Source of the DNA: Pseudomonadota bacterium
GTDB lineage: Bacteria > Pseudomonadota > Alphaproteobacteria > Micropepsales > Micropepsaceae
Assembly: GCA_023427355.1 (NCBI GenBank)
Contig: JAEZBK010000072.1
Location: 1 to 5,787, forward strand
Reading direction: 5' to 3'
DNA length: 5,787 nt
A program made the translations under genes and the position numbers. The first letter of the stretch is position 1. The number at the start of each line of letters is the position of its first letter. The notes under the pieces are model-generated. The model was not told the DNA's origin, made no database searches, and was given only the letters and a program-made list of their open reading frames with translations. This document shows positions 1-5,520 of the stretch, in pieces.

Positions 1-666
1 CCGCAGGCACGCGCACAGGTTGCGGGCCTTCTGGGGGGCGAGGCCGAGGCCATGATGGCGCTTTCGGCCAACTGGGCCGACGAGATTCGCGACACCCGTC
101 CGCATACCGGCCCCTGGCACTATGTGAACCTGAAGATCGGCGGCGACATGCGCTATCGGGCGGGCCGCGACTGTCCGCGCGACGCGTGCATCGTGGCCCA
201 GATCGCGCGCCAGGAAGCGGTGTTGCGCGGCCCCGCGCCCCGCGAACAGAAGGCCGAGGCGCTGAAATACCTCATCCATTTCATCGCCGACATCCAGCAG
301 CCGCTGCATGCCGCCGACAATGACGATCGCGGCGGCAACCGTGTGTATCTGCGCTGGCGCGGCCAGCGCATCACCCTGCACCATTTCTGGGATGACGAAA
401 TGGTGGTGGCGTCGGGGCGCGATCCGCGCGCCATCGCCCGCGCGCTCGATGCCGCCACGCCCCGCGCGCGCAAGGATGCGCTGGGGGCCGGAACGCCCAC
501 ATCCTGGGCGCAAGCCTCGGCCGCCATCGCGCGCGATCAGATCTATCCCCATGCGCATCGCGCGCCGTCGCAGGTGGAAGCCACGGCGCAGGCCCGCATC
601 GCACGCGATCAGATGGCCCGTGGCGGCTATGCACTGGCGGCGCGTCTCAACGCGATCTTCCGCTAG
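1..666 (+). CDS. S1/P1-type zinc-dependent nuclease, C-terminal part (5' end outside window)
   Basis: The frame is open from base 1 to a TAG at 664-666, giving 221 codons with the N-terminus missing; an internal ATG at 52 is unlikely to be the true start because the frame stays open upstream. S1/P1 nucleases are secreted or periplasmic trinuclear-zinc enzymes that cleave single-stranded DNA and RNA and remove 3'-phosphates. Counting residues from base 1, the metal ligands appear in family order: WADEIR (D27), HYVN (H40), HFIADIQQPLH (H93, D97, H103) and LHHFWD (H127, D131). The +4 and +10 spacings match P1 nuclease H116/D120/H126 and H149/D153. The first ligands of the family (N-terminal Trp and a nearby His) and any signal peptide lie upstream of the window. 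C58 and C63 could form a disulfide. The family call is firm; substrate preference cannot be read from sequence. The gene ends one base before the convergent phaZ. Confidence 0.93.
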   Translation, partial: PQARAQVAGLLGGEAEAMMALSANWADEIRDTRPHTGPWHYVNLKIGGDMRYRAGRDCPRDACIVAQIARQEAVLRGPAPREQKAEALKYLIHFIADIQQPLHAADNDDRGGNRVYLRWRGQRITLHHFWDDEMVVASGRDPRAIARALDAATPRARKDALGAGTPTSWAQASAAIARDQIYPHAHRAPSQVEATAQARIARDQMARGGYALAARLNAIFR

Positions 667-667
667 C

Positions 668-1885
668 CTATTCCGATGCCAGGATGGTGTTCTTCACCAT
701 GGGGTAGATCTGGGTCTGCCACCGCCTGCCGGAAAACACGCCGTAATGGCCGACCCCGGCCTGCACATAATGCTTCTTGCGGAACGGCTTGATGCCCTTG
801 CACAGGTCATGCGCCGCCAGTGTCTGGCCCAATGCGCAAATATCGTCGCGCTCGCCTTCCACCGTCAGCAGCGCCGTCTCGCGGATGGCGGCAGGCTCCA
901 CCACCTGGCCGCGGTATTCGAACTTGCCCAGCGGCAGGTGATATTCCTGGAACACCTTCTGCACCGTCTCCAGGTAGAATTCGGCGGGCAGGTCGGCGAC
1001 CGAGAAATATTCGTCATAGAATTTGCGCTTGGCGTCGGCCTTGGCGTCCTCGCCCTTGACGATGTGGCCGAACAGGTCGAGATGCGCGCGCACATGGCGC
1101 GGCATGTTCATCGCCATGAAGGCGGTAAGCTGGATGAAGCCGGGATAGACATGCCGGCCCGCGCCGTCATAGCGCGCCGGGACCGCGCTGATCAGGTTCT
1201 GCTCGAACCATGACAGCGGCTTCTCGTTCGCCAGCAAATTGACCTGGGTGGGATTGACCCGTGTATCCACCGGCCCGGCCATCAGCGTCATGGACCGTGG
1301 CGTGGCGTTGGAACGGTTCATCGCCATCGCCGATACCGCCACCGTCAGCGCGGCGCAGGGCTGGCACACCGCCACCGTATGCGCGCCCGGCCCGATCTCC
1401 TCCAGGAAGCGGATCAGGTAGTCCACATATTCGTCGGTGCCGAAGCGTCCCGCCGACAGCGGCACGTCGCGCGCGCTCTTCCAGTCGGTGATGTAGACGT
1501 CATGGTCGGCCAGCATGGTGCGGGCGGTGTCGCGCAAAAGAGTCGGGAAATGTCCGGCCATCGGGGCGACGATCAGCACGCGGGGCTGGCGTGCGGTCTG
1601 GCTTTTGCGGAAATGCACCAGGTTGCCGAAGGGCAGGGCCAGGGCGATCTCCTCCGCCACCGGGCGTTCGATGCCGTCCGGCCCCGTCAGGTGGATGTCA
1701 TAGGGCGGGCGATCATGGATGATCTTGGCGCGGGCCATGATTTCCGCCGCCGCCGCCATGTTGCGCATCGCATAGTTGGCCTGTGGTCCCAGCCATGTGG
1801 CGCCCATGGCCGTGCTGAACAGCGACGCACCCGCCCGGAAGGGGGCGAGCATGTCCTGCTGGGCCTGGTAGGCGTCGTACAACAT
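668..1885 (-). CDS. phaZ: Intracellular polyhydroxyalkanoate (PHB) depolymerase
   Basis: This 405-aa alpha/beta-hydrolase is predicted to hydrolyse stored polyhydroxybutyrate granules in the cytoplasm. It resembles Ralstonia eutropha PhaZa1 along its whole length, beginning with the MLY start and including LLRDTARTML, YITDW, RHVYPGF, FYDEY, VFQEYHL, TVEGERDDI and GHYGVFSGRRW. This intracellular family uses a Cys nucleophile in a lipase-box-like motif. Here it is VCQPC with C174, and D347 and H380 complete the expected triad; the 33-residue Asp-His spacing equals that of R. eutropha D355/H388 (comparison from memory). I chose ATG 1885 because the homology begins there and a GGGAG lies 3 nt upstream. 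The frame stays open to a TTG at 1969, but that TTG is part of the probable -35 box. There is no signal peptide, consistent with the intracellular type. It is transcribed divergently from the GST gene. Confidence 0.92.
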   Translation of the reverse strand: MLYDAYQAQQDMLAPFRAGASLFSTAMGATWLGPQANYAMRNMAAAAEIMARAKIIHDRPPYDIHLTGPDGIERPVAEEIALALPFGNLVHFRKSQTARQPRVLIVAPMAGHFPTLLRDTARTMLADHDVYITDWKSARDVPLSAGRFGTDEYVDYLIRFLEEIGPGAHTVAVCQPCAALTVAVSAMAMNRSNATPRSMTLMAGPVDTRVNPTQVNLLANEKPLSWFEQNLISAVPARYDGAGRHVYPGFIQLTAFMAMNMPRHVRAHLDLFGHIVKGEDAKADAKRKFYDEYFSVADLPAEFYLETVQKVFQEYHLPLGKFEYRGQVVEPAAIRETALLTVEGERDDICALGQTLAAHDLCKGIKPFRKKHYVQAGVGHYGVFSGRRWQTQIYPMVKNTILASE

Positions 1886-1888
1886 AGG

Positions 1889-1893
1889 CTCCC
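1889..1893 (-). promoter_or_regulatory. Ribosome binding site of phaZ
   Basis: GGGAG on the minus strand sits 3 nt before ATG 1885. The spacing is short but usable. It decides the start in favour of 1885 over the in-frame ATG at 1942 and TTG at 1969, neither of which has a purine-rich leader. Confidence 0.55.
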
Positions 1894-1940
1894 GCTGGAC
1901 CGGCCCCACCGGGGGCCCATGGCCATTGCTCGCACTATTC

Positions 1941-1954
1941 ATGCTGCAGTGCAA
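1941..1954. promoter_or_regulatory. TGC-rich palindromic site, candidate PhaR-type operator
   Basis: On the minus strand the site reads TTGCACTGCAGCAT, with a central CTGCAG palindrome and outer TGC/GCA arms. It overlaps the predicted -10 box of phaZ. PhaR repressors of PHA metabolism are known to bind TGC-rich inverted sites (CTGC-N3/4-GCAG in Paracoccus denitrificans), so its position and composition fit control of phaZ by polymer status. No phaR gene is in the window, so the assignment is inference. Confidence 0.4.
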
Positions 1955-1969
1955 AATAATGCTTGTCAA
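1941..1969 (-). promoter_or_regulatory. Probable sigma70-type promoter of phaZ
   Basis: A perfect TTGACA (minus strand, 1969-1964) is followed after exactly 17 nt by CAGCAT (1946-1941), a weak -10 that matches TATAAT at 3 of 6 positions. Transcription would begin near 1934 and leave a leader of about 50 nt before ATG 1885. The strong -35 with a poor -10 would fit a regulated promoter. The call rests on box spacing only. Confidence 0.5.
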
Positions 1970-1998
1970 CGCACGCCGAAGCGGGAAATGCTTGGGTC

Positions 1999-2655
1999 AT
2001 GGCGGATGCGGTCCTGACGATTTCCAGCAAGAACTACTCCTCCTGGTCGCTGCGCGGCTGGCTGCTCTGCCGCATGGCGGGGCTGACCTTCCGGGAGGAG
2101 TTGCTGTCCGGTGACGACCCCAATGCCCGGGCCGAATTGCTGCTGCTGTCACCGTCCTTCCTGGTGCCTTGCCTGACGCATGATGGGCTGAAGGTGTGGG
2201 ATACGCTGGCCATCGCCGAATATCTCAACGAGGTGTTCCCCAAGGCGGGGCTTCTGCCCGACGCCATCGGGGCGCGGGCGCATTGCCGCGCCGTGGCGGG
2301 CGAGATGCATTCGGGTTTCGCCAACCTGCGCTCGGCGCTGCCCATGAACCTCAAGGCGAAATATCCGGGCTTCAAGGTCTGGGCGGGTGCGCAGGCCGAC
2401 ATCGACCGGGTCACCGCCATCTGGCGCGAATGTCTGTCCCGCTATGGCGGGCCCTATCTGTTCGGCGCCCGTCCCACGCTGGCCGACGCCATGTATGCGC
2501 CGGTGACGACGCGCTTTTCCACCTATGACGTGAAGCTGGATCGTGCCGCGCAGGATTACTGCGAAACCATCCTGAACCTGCCCGACATGCTCGAATGGAT
2601 CGAGGCCGCGAAGACCGAGCAGGTTGCGCTGGAAGAACTCGAAGCCGAGTTCTAG
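1999..2655 (+). CDS. Glutathione S-transferase family protein
   Basis: This 218-aa cytosolic protein has the two-domain GST layout: a thioredoxin-like N-terminal domain (about 1-80) and an all-helical C-terminal domain (about 90-210). Visible signatures are SKNYSSWSLRGW (residues 10-21), whose Ser/Tyr residues occupy the glutathione-activating position; the cis-proline loop FLVPCL with P57; WDTLAIAEYL (68-77) at the usual glutathione gamma-Glu contact region, with Asp-Thr in place of the common Glu/Asp-Ser; and the N-capping box PTLADAMYAP (159-168). GSTs of this kind conjugate or reduce electrophiles and peroxides, but the substrate cannot be deduced. I chose ATG 1999 because homology begins a few residues later. 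The frame is open to TTG 1963, but that start would lie inside the divergent phaZ promoter. A GGGA about 12 nt upstream is a weak ribosome site. The stop overlaps the convergent bfr stop. Confidence 0.85.
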   Translation: MADAVLTISSKNYSSWSLRGWLLCRMAGLTFREELLSGDDPNARAELLLLSPSFLVPCLTHDGLKVWDTLAIAEYLNEVFPKAGLLPDAIGARAHCRAVAGEMHSGFANLRSALPMNLKAKYPGFKVWAGAQADIDRVTAIWRECLSRYGGPYLFGARPTLADAMYAPVTTRFSTYDVKLDRAAQDYCETILNLPDMLEWIEAAKTEQVALEELEAEF

Positions 2656-3148
2656 GACGCCGATGTCGCGTTGGGCCGGGTCTGGAGCTGGATGAAGTTC
2701 TCGATGCCCATCTGCTCGATCAGGCGAAGCTGGGTCTGGAGCCAGTCAATATGCTCCTCTTCGCTCTCCAGGATATCGGTGAACAGCTCGCGGCTGACAT
2801 AGTCCTTCACCACTTCGCACCGGGCGATGGCGTTCTTCAGGTCCGGCACACCGCGCATTTCCAGCGACAGGTCGCAAGTGATGACCTCACGCACATTCTC
2901 GCCGATCATCAGCTTGCCCAGGTCCTGCAGGTTGGGCAGGCCGCCCAGGAACAGCACGCGCTTGATCAGCTTGTCGGCGTGCTTCATCTCGTCGATGGAT
3001 TCCTCGTATTCCTTCTTCTCCAGTTCGGAGAGGCCCCAATCGCCCAGCATGCGCGAATGGAGGAAATACTGGTTGATCGCGGTCAGCTCGTTCTTGAGCA
3101 CGAGGTTAAGGAAGCGGATGACCTCCGGATCGCCGGAGACGCCCTCAT
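2652..3148 (-). CDS. bfr: Bacterioferritin (heme-binding ferritin), with a suspect start
   Basis: The product is a subunit of the 24-mer cage that oxidises Fe(II) and stores Fe(III) mineral. From GDPEVIRFLN (GDP at 3134-3126) to the C-terminus it aligns with E. coli Bfr without an indel. Counting from the in-frame TTG at 3242, E52, E85, H88, E128, E161 and H164 match the ferroxidase residues E18, E51, H54, E94, E127 and H130, and M86 matches heme ligand M52, all at a constant offset of 34. The start is abnormal. The natural ATG (3148-3146), 18 nt after the bfd stop, is one base out of frame with the protein; adding one base after it would give M-(R/K)-GVSGDPEV. The only in-frame starts are ATG 3233 and TTG 3242, inside bfd, and they would add about 30 odd Arg/Gly/Pro-rich residues. 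The coordinates given assume the ATG at 3148 and a 1-nt defect just after it. It forms an operon with bfd. Confidence 0.88.
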
Positions 3149-3166
3149 GCGGGGCAGGGCCGGGCG

Positions 3167-3352
3167 CTATTCCGCCGCCAGCGCGAGGGCCTTGCGGCTT
3201 TCTTCCACCATTCCTTCGATTGTTTCCTGGCATCGTCCGCAATTCTTTCTCACGCCGCAGCGCGCATAGACTTCGTCGGCGCAGGATGCGCCGCAGCCGA
3301 TGGCCGCGCCGATTTTCTGCTCGTTCAGCCTATTGCAGACACAGACAATCAT
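3167..3352 (-). CDS. bfd: Bacterioferritin-associated [2Fe-2S] ferredoxin
   Basis: This 61-aa protein is predicted to dock on bacterioferritin and pass electrons to the mineral core, releasing Fe(II) when the cell needs iron. The start MIVCVCNRL and the later KNCGRC place cysteines at C4, C6, C38 and C41, exactly the cluster ligands of E. coli Bfd (CxC...CxxC). Three further cysteines (C20, C24, C32) are not part of the family pattern. The C-terminal tail after residue 48 is Ala/Glu/Lys-rich and probably helical. ATG 3352 is the only start that keeps the C4/C6 motif at the N-terminus; a possible AAGGA lies 12 nt upstream, a rather long spacing. It is the first gene of a bfd-bfr operon, 18 nt ahead of the bfr ATG, and has a strong promoter about 50-80 nt upstream. 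Confidence 0.93.
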   Translation of the reverse strand: MIVCVCNRLNEQKIGAAIGCGASCADEVYARCGVRKNCGRCQETIEGMVEESRKALALAAE

Positions 3353-3387
3353 GGAAGGTCTAAGTCCTTAAGCGCACGGGGATTTCC

Positions 3388-3420
3388 TGCACCTGCGACC
3401 CACTATAGATGCACTTGCGA
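3388..3420. repeat. Direct repeat TGCACYTGCGA flanking the bfd -10 box
   Basis: TGCACCTGCGA (3388-3398) and TGCACTTGCGA (3410-3420) match at 10 of 11 positions and start 22 bp apart, about two helical turns. They flank the -10 box of the bfd promoter, with one copy in the spacer and one at the start site. This is the geometry of a tandem operator. It does not look like a Fur or Irr box that I recognise, so the regulator is unknown. Confidence 0.45.
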
Positions 3421-3431
3421 CTGATTGTCAA
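3402..3431 (-). promoter_or_regulatory. Strong sigma70-type promoter of bfd-bfr
   Basis: On the minus strand a perfect TTGACA (3431-3426) is followed after 18 nt by TATAGT (3407-3402), 5 of 6 matches to the -10 consensus. Transcription would start near 3395, leaving a leader of about 43 nt before bfd ATG 3352. This is the best promoter match in the window. Its -35 abuts an inverted repeat and its -10 is flanked by a direct repeat, both listed separately. Confidence 0.72.
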
Positions 3432-3449
3432 ACCTAAAAACTTGGTTTG
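3429..3449. repeat. Inverted repeat CAAACC-N9-GGTTTG at the bfd -35 box
   Basis: Perfect 6-bp arms (3429-3434 and 3444-3449) are separated by a 9-nt A/T-rich loop. The left arm overlaps the -35 hexamer of the bfd promoter by three bases, so a protein bound here could repress or activate it. The loop is A-rich (TAAAAACTT), so an AT-rich activation element just upstream of -35 is an alternative reading. Confidence 0.35.
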
Positions 3450-3468
3450 GAACTCGCCACGCCGTCCC

Positions 3469-3483
3469 GAATTGATACAATTC
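3469..3483. repeat. Perfect palindrome GAATTG-ATA-CAATTC upstream of the Gly/Tyr-rich gene
   Basis: A perfect 6-3-6 inverted repeat lies 28 bp ahead of ATG 3512. It contains TACAAT (3476-3481), the best -10 candidate for that gene, although no good -35 lies at the right distance. An operator overlapping the promoter is the simplest reading. It is A/T-rich against a GC-rich background. Confidence 0.35.
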
Positions 3484-3497
3484 CCGACGTCACCTTC

Positions 3498-3504
3498 GAG
3501 GAAG
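3498..3504 (+). promoter_or_regulatory. Ribosome binding site of the Gly/Tyr-rich protein gene
   Basis: GAGGAAG ends 7 nt before ATG 3512. This is good spacing and supports both the start and the idea that this short low-complexity ORF is a real gene. Confidence 0.7.
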
Positions 3505-3511
3505 TGCAGCC

Positions 3512-3949
3512 ATGTTCAAACACGCCGCGCCGCTGGTCCTTGCCGCCCTTCTGTCCGCCACAGCTGCCGCACAGGCCGGCGGCTATGATCGCACCGCAGC
3601 GCCCGCCGGCACAGTGAACAACTATTACGGCCCCACCACCGTCTATCAGGGCACGGCGCCTGTTTATGGCCAGTCCTACGGCTATGCCTATCCCACGCAG
3701 GGCGGCAGCTATTCCTCGTCCTATGGCAGCGCCACGGCCAATGCCTGGGCGGGCGCGTCGGGCTACTCCTCCGGGTACGGATATTATGGCCCCGATTACG
3801 GCGCGCCCTGGGGCGAACCCTTCGCGGGCGGCGTCGGATATTCGCGTTACGGCAATTACGGTGGCTATGGCTATGGCGGGCAGGTCTATGGCGCGCGCAT
3901 GGATCCGTGGAACGGATATTACGGCGGTCCCGGCAACGGCTATTGGTGA
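3512..3949 (+). CDS. Small secreted Gly/Tyr-rich protein of unknown function
   Basis: I do not recognise a family. The 145-aa product begins with a clear Sec signal peptide (MFKHAAPLVLAALLSATAAAQA, probable cleavage after the AQA at about residue 22). The mature part of about 123 residues is low-complexity: roughly one residue in five is Tyr and one in four is Gly, with Ser, Ala, Asn, Pro and a few Trp, no Cys, and almost no charge. YG, GY and GYY units recur without a strict period, and the chain ends in NGYW. This composition suggests a disordered or surface-associated protein, for example envelope or matrix material, but that is inference. A good ribosome site and an operator-like palindrome precede it, and it is divergent from bfd. 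The last 10 bp overlap the end of the convergent acyl-activating gene. The signal peptide and ribosome site make a spurious ORF unlikely. Confidence 0.8.
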   Translation: MFKHAAPLVLAALLSATAAAQAGGYDRTAAPAGTVNNYYGPTTVYQGTAPVYGQSYGYAYPTQGGSYSSSYGSATANAWAGASGYSSGYGYYGPDYGAPWGEPFAGGVGYSRYGNYGGYGYGGQVYGARMDPWNGYYGGPGNGYW

Positions 3950-5520
3950 GCCCCTGATCCCATGGGCTCGGTCGCCGCGATCTTCTGCACGGCGACATAA
4001 TCCGTCTTGCCTGTGCCCAGCACCGGGATGGCGTCCACCACCATCACGCGGCGCGGCACGGCCAGCTCCGACACGCCATGATGCTGCGCCCAGGCCAGCA
4101 GGCTGGAGCGGCTGGCTTCCTTCGCATCCGTGACCAGCACGATCTGTTCGCCCTTGCGCGGATCGGCCACGATCACCGCGGCATGGGCCTGGCCGGGCCA
4201 CAGCGCGGCGGCGCAATTCTCCGGCACCGCCAGCGACACGGTCTCGCCGCCAATCTTGGCAAACCGCTTCAGCCGCCCACGAATGGCGATGAAGCCATCC
4301 TCGTCCATGCTGGCGACATCACCGGTGTCGTGCCAGCCATCGGGCGGCGGCACGATCACGCCGGGATTTTCGGGCAGGATATAGCCCTGCATCACGTTCG
4401 GTCCCTTGACCTTCAGCCGTCCGCCGCCGGGAATGCCCTCCACCGGCTCGAACTGCGCGTCCATGCCCGCCATCATGCGGCCCACCGTGCCGGGCTGGTT
4501 GGCCTCGATCTGGTTGGCCGCCACCACGGGCGCGGCCTCGGTCACGCCATAGCCTTCCAGGATATGGATGCCGAATTTCTGGCGTATGAAGGTCCGGGTT
4601 TCGTCGCGCACCCGTTCGGCGCCGCACACGGCCAGGCGCACGGTGTCCAGGTCGCCTTCGGCGGCGGCGCGGCCATACTGGCTGATGAAGGTATCGGTGG
4701 ACAGCAGGATCGTCGCGCCATGCGCCTTGATGCGGGCCACGATTTCGCGCGGCTGCAACGGGGTGGGATGACAGATCACCCGCAGCCCCGCCACCAGCGG
4801 CAGGATGGTGCCGACCGACAGGCCAAAGCAATGGAAGACGGGCAGGGGATTGAGCACCCGGTCGGTTTGCGGCGACAGCGCGATGTGCGCCCGCACCTGC
4901 GCCACATTCGACAGGATGTTGGCGTGGGACAGGGCCACGCCCTTGGGCGCGCCCTCGGTGCCCGAGGTGAAAAGAATGGCGGCGGTGGCGTCCGGATCGG
5001 TTCGCGCGGTCACCAGCCCCGGCGACAACAGTCCGGCGGCTGCGGCGGCCTTGTCCATCAGGCCCAGATTTTCGCGCACATCCTCCAGATAGACGATCTC
5101 CGCCACTTTCGCGATCGCCGCCACCAGCTCTTCCAGCTTGGCGATGCCGACGAAGCGCCGCGCCGTCACCACCCGCCTGACCTGCGCCGTCTGGATGGCG
5201 CTCACCACATTGGCGCTGCCGCTGGTGAAATTGAGCATGGTGGGCACGCGGCCATAGGCGGAAAGCCCGAACAGGGTGATCGCTGCCGCCGCGCCCGTGG
5301 GCAGCATCACGCCCACGCATTCGCGCCCGCGCGTGCCGCGCTTCAGCGCATGGCCCAGCGCAAGCGCGCCTTTGAAGAGCGTATCGTAATCCAGGACGCG
5401 CTCGTCCACGTCCACCAGGATGCGGGTCTTGCCCCCATGCGCACGCCGCGCGTCCGCCAGAGCCTGGAAAAGCGATTTGCGTCCCGCGCGCGCGTCATAG
5501 GAAACGGTCTGAACAGTCAT
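3940..5520 (-). CDS. AMP-dependent acyl-ACP/acyl-CoA synthetase, Aas synthetase-domain type
   Basis: This 526-aa member of the adenylate-forming family activates a fatty acid with ATP to acyl-AMP and transfers it to ACP or CoA. Visible motifs are the P-loop FTSGTEGAPKG (184-194), LEGYGVTE (321-328), WHDTGD (396-401), the hinge region GRLKRFAKIGGE (415-426) and GTGKTD with catalytic K505. The match to the C-terminal half of E. coli Aas (acyl-ACP synthetase / 2-acylglycerophosphoethanolamine acyltransferase) is strong, including PLPVFHCFGLSVG, GAERVRDETR, GRMMAGMDAQ and VPELAVPR-like HGVSELAVPR. The N-terminal acyltransferase domain of Aas is absent, so this is a free-standing synthetase, possibly for recycling fatty acids into phospholipid. 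ACP versus CoA use cannot be decided from sequence. ATG 5520 is the start, with no strong ribosome site before it. The upstream gene on the same strand ends 89 bp away. Confidence 0.88.
   Translation of the reverse strand: MTVQTVSYDARAGRKSLFQALADARRAHGGKTRILVDVDERVLDYDTLFKGALALGHALKRGTRGRECVGVMLPTGAAAAITLFGLSAYGRVPTMLNFTSGSANVVSAIQTAQVRRVVTARRFVGIAKLEELVAAIAKVAEIVYLEDVRENLGLMDKAAAAAGLLSPGLVTARTDPDATAAILFTSGTEGAPKGVALSHANILSNVAQVRAHIALSPQTDRVLNPLPVFHCFGLSVGTILPLVAGLRVICHPTPLQPREIVARIKAHGATILLSTDTFISQYGRAAAEGDLDTVRLAVCGAERVRDETRTFIRQKFGIHILEGYGVTEAAPVVAANQIEANQPGTVGRMMAGMDAQFEPVEGIPGGGRLKVKGPNVMQGYILPENPGVIVPPPDGWHDTGDVASMDEDGFIAIRGRLKRFAKIGGETVSLAVPENCAAALWPGQAHAAVIVADPRKGEQIVLVTDAKEASRSSLLAWAQHHGVSELAVPRRVMVVDAIPVLGTGKTDYVAVQKIAATEPMGSGAHQ

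Noticed and set aside
308..1213. Plus-strand open frame spanning the nuclease end and phaZ
   Set aside because: It is a shadow frame running from one real gene into the complement of another; composition is Arg/His/Ala-rich without motifs.
1926..1960. Plus-strand promoter for the GST gene (TTGCTC at 1926, AATAAT at 1955)
   Set aside because: The spacing is 23 nt, too long for a standard promoter, and I saw no better pair.
1379..2017. Plus-strand open frame opposite the phaZ N-terminus
   Set aside because: It is antisense to a well-supported PhaZ frame and shows no family motif.
2595..3269. Plus-strand open frame opposite bfr
   Set aside because: It is the complement of bacterioferritin, whose ferroxidase and heme residues are all present on the minus strand.
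3442..3481. TTGGTT or TTGGAA as -35 for the Gly/Tyr gene with TACAAT as -10
   Set aside because: The spacers are 28 and 23 nt, outside the normal range; only the -10 candidate is kept.
3434..4216. Minus-strand open frame across the Gly/Tyr-rich gene
   Set aside because: It is low-complexity Arg/Gly/Ala/Ile sequence with no ribosome site; it crosses the divergent promoter region and overlaps the synthetase in another frame. The plus-strand gene has a signal peptide and a good ribosome site.
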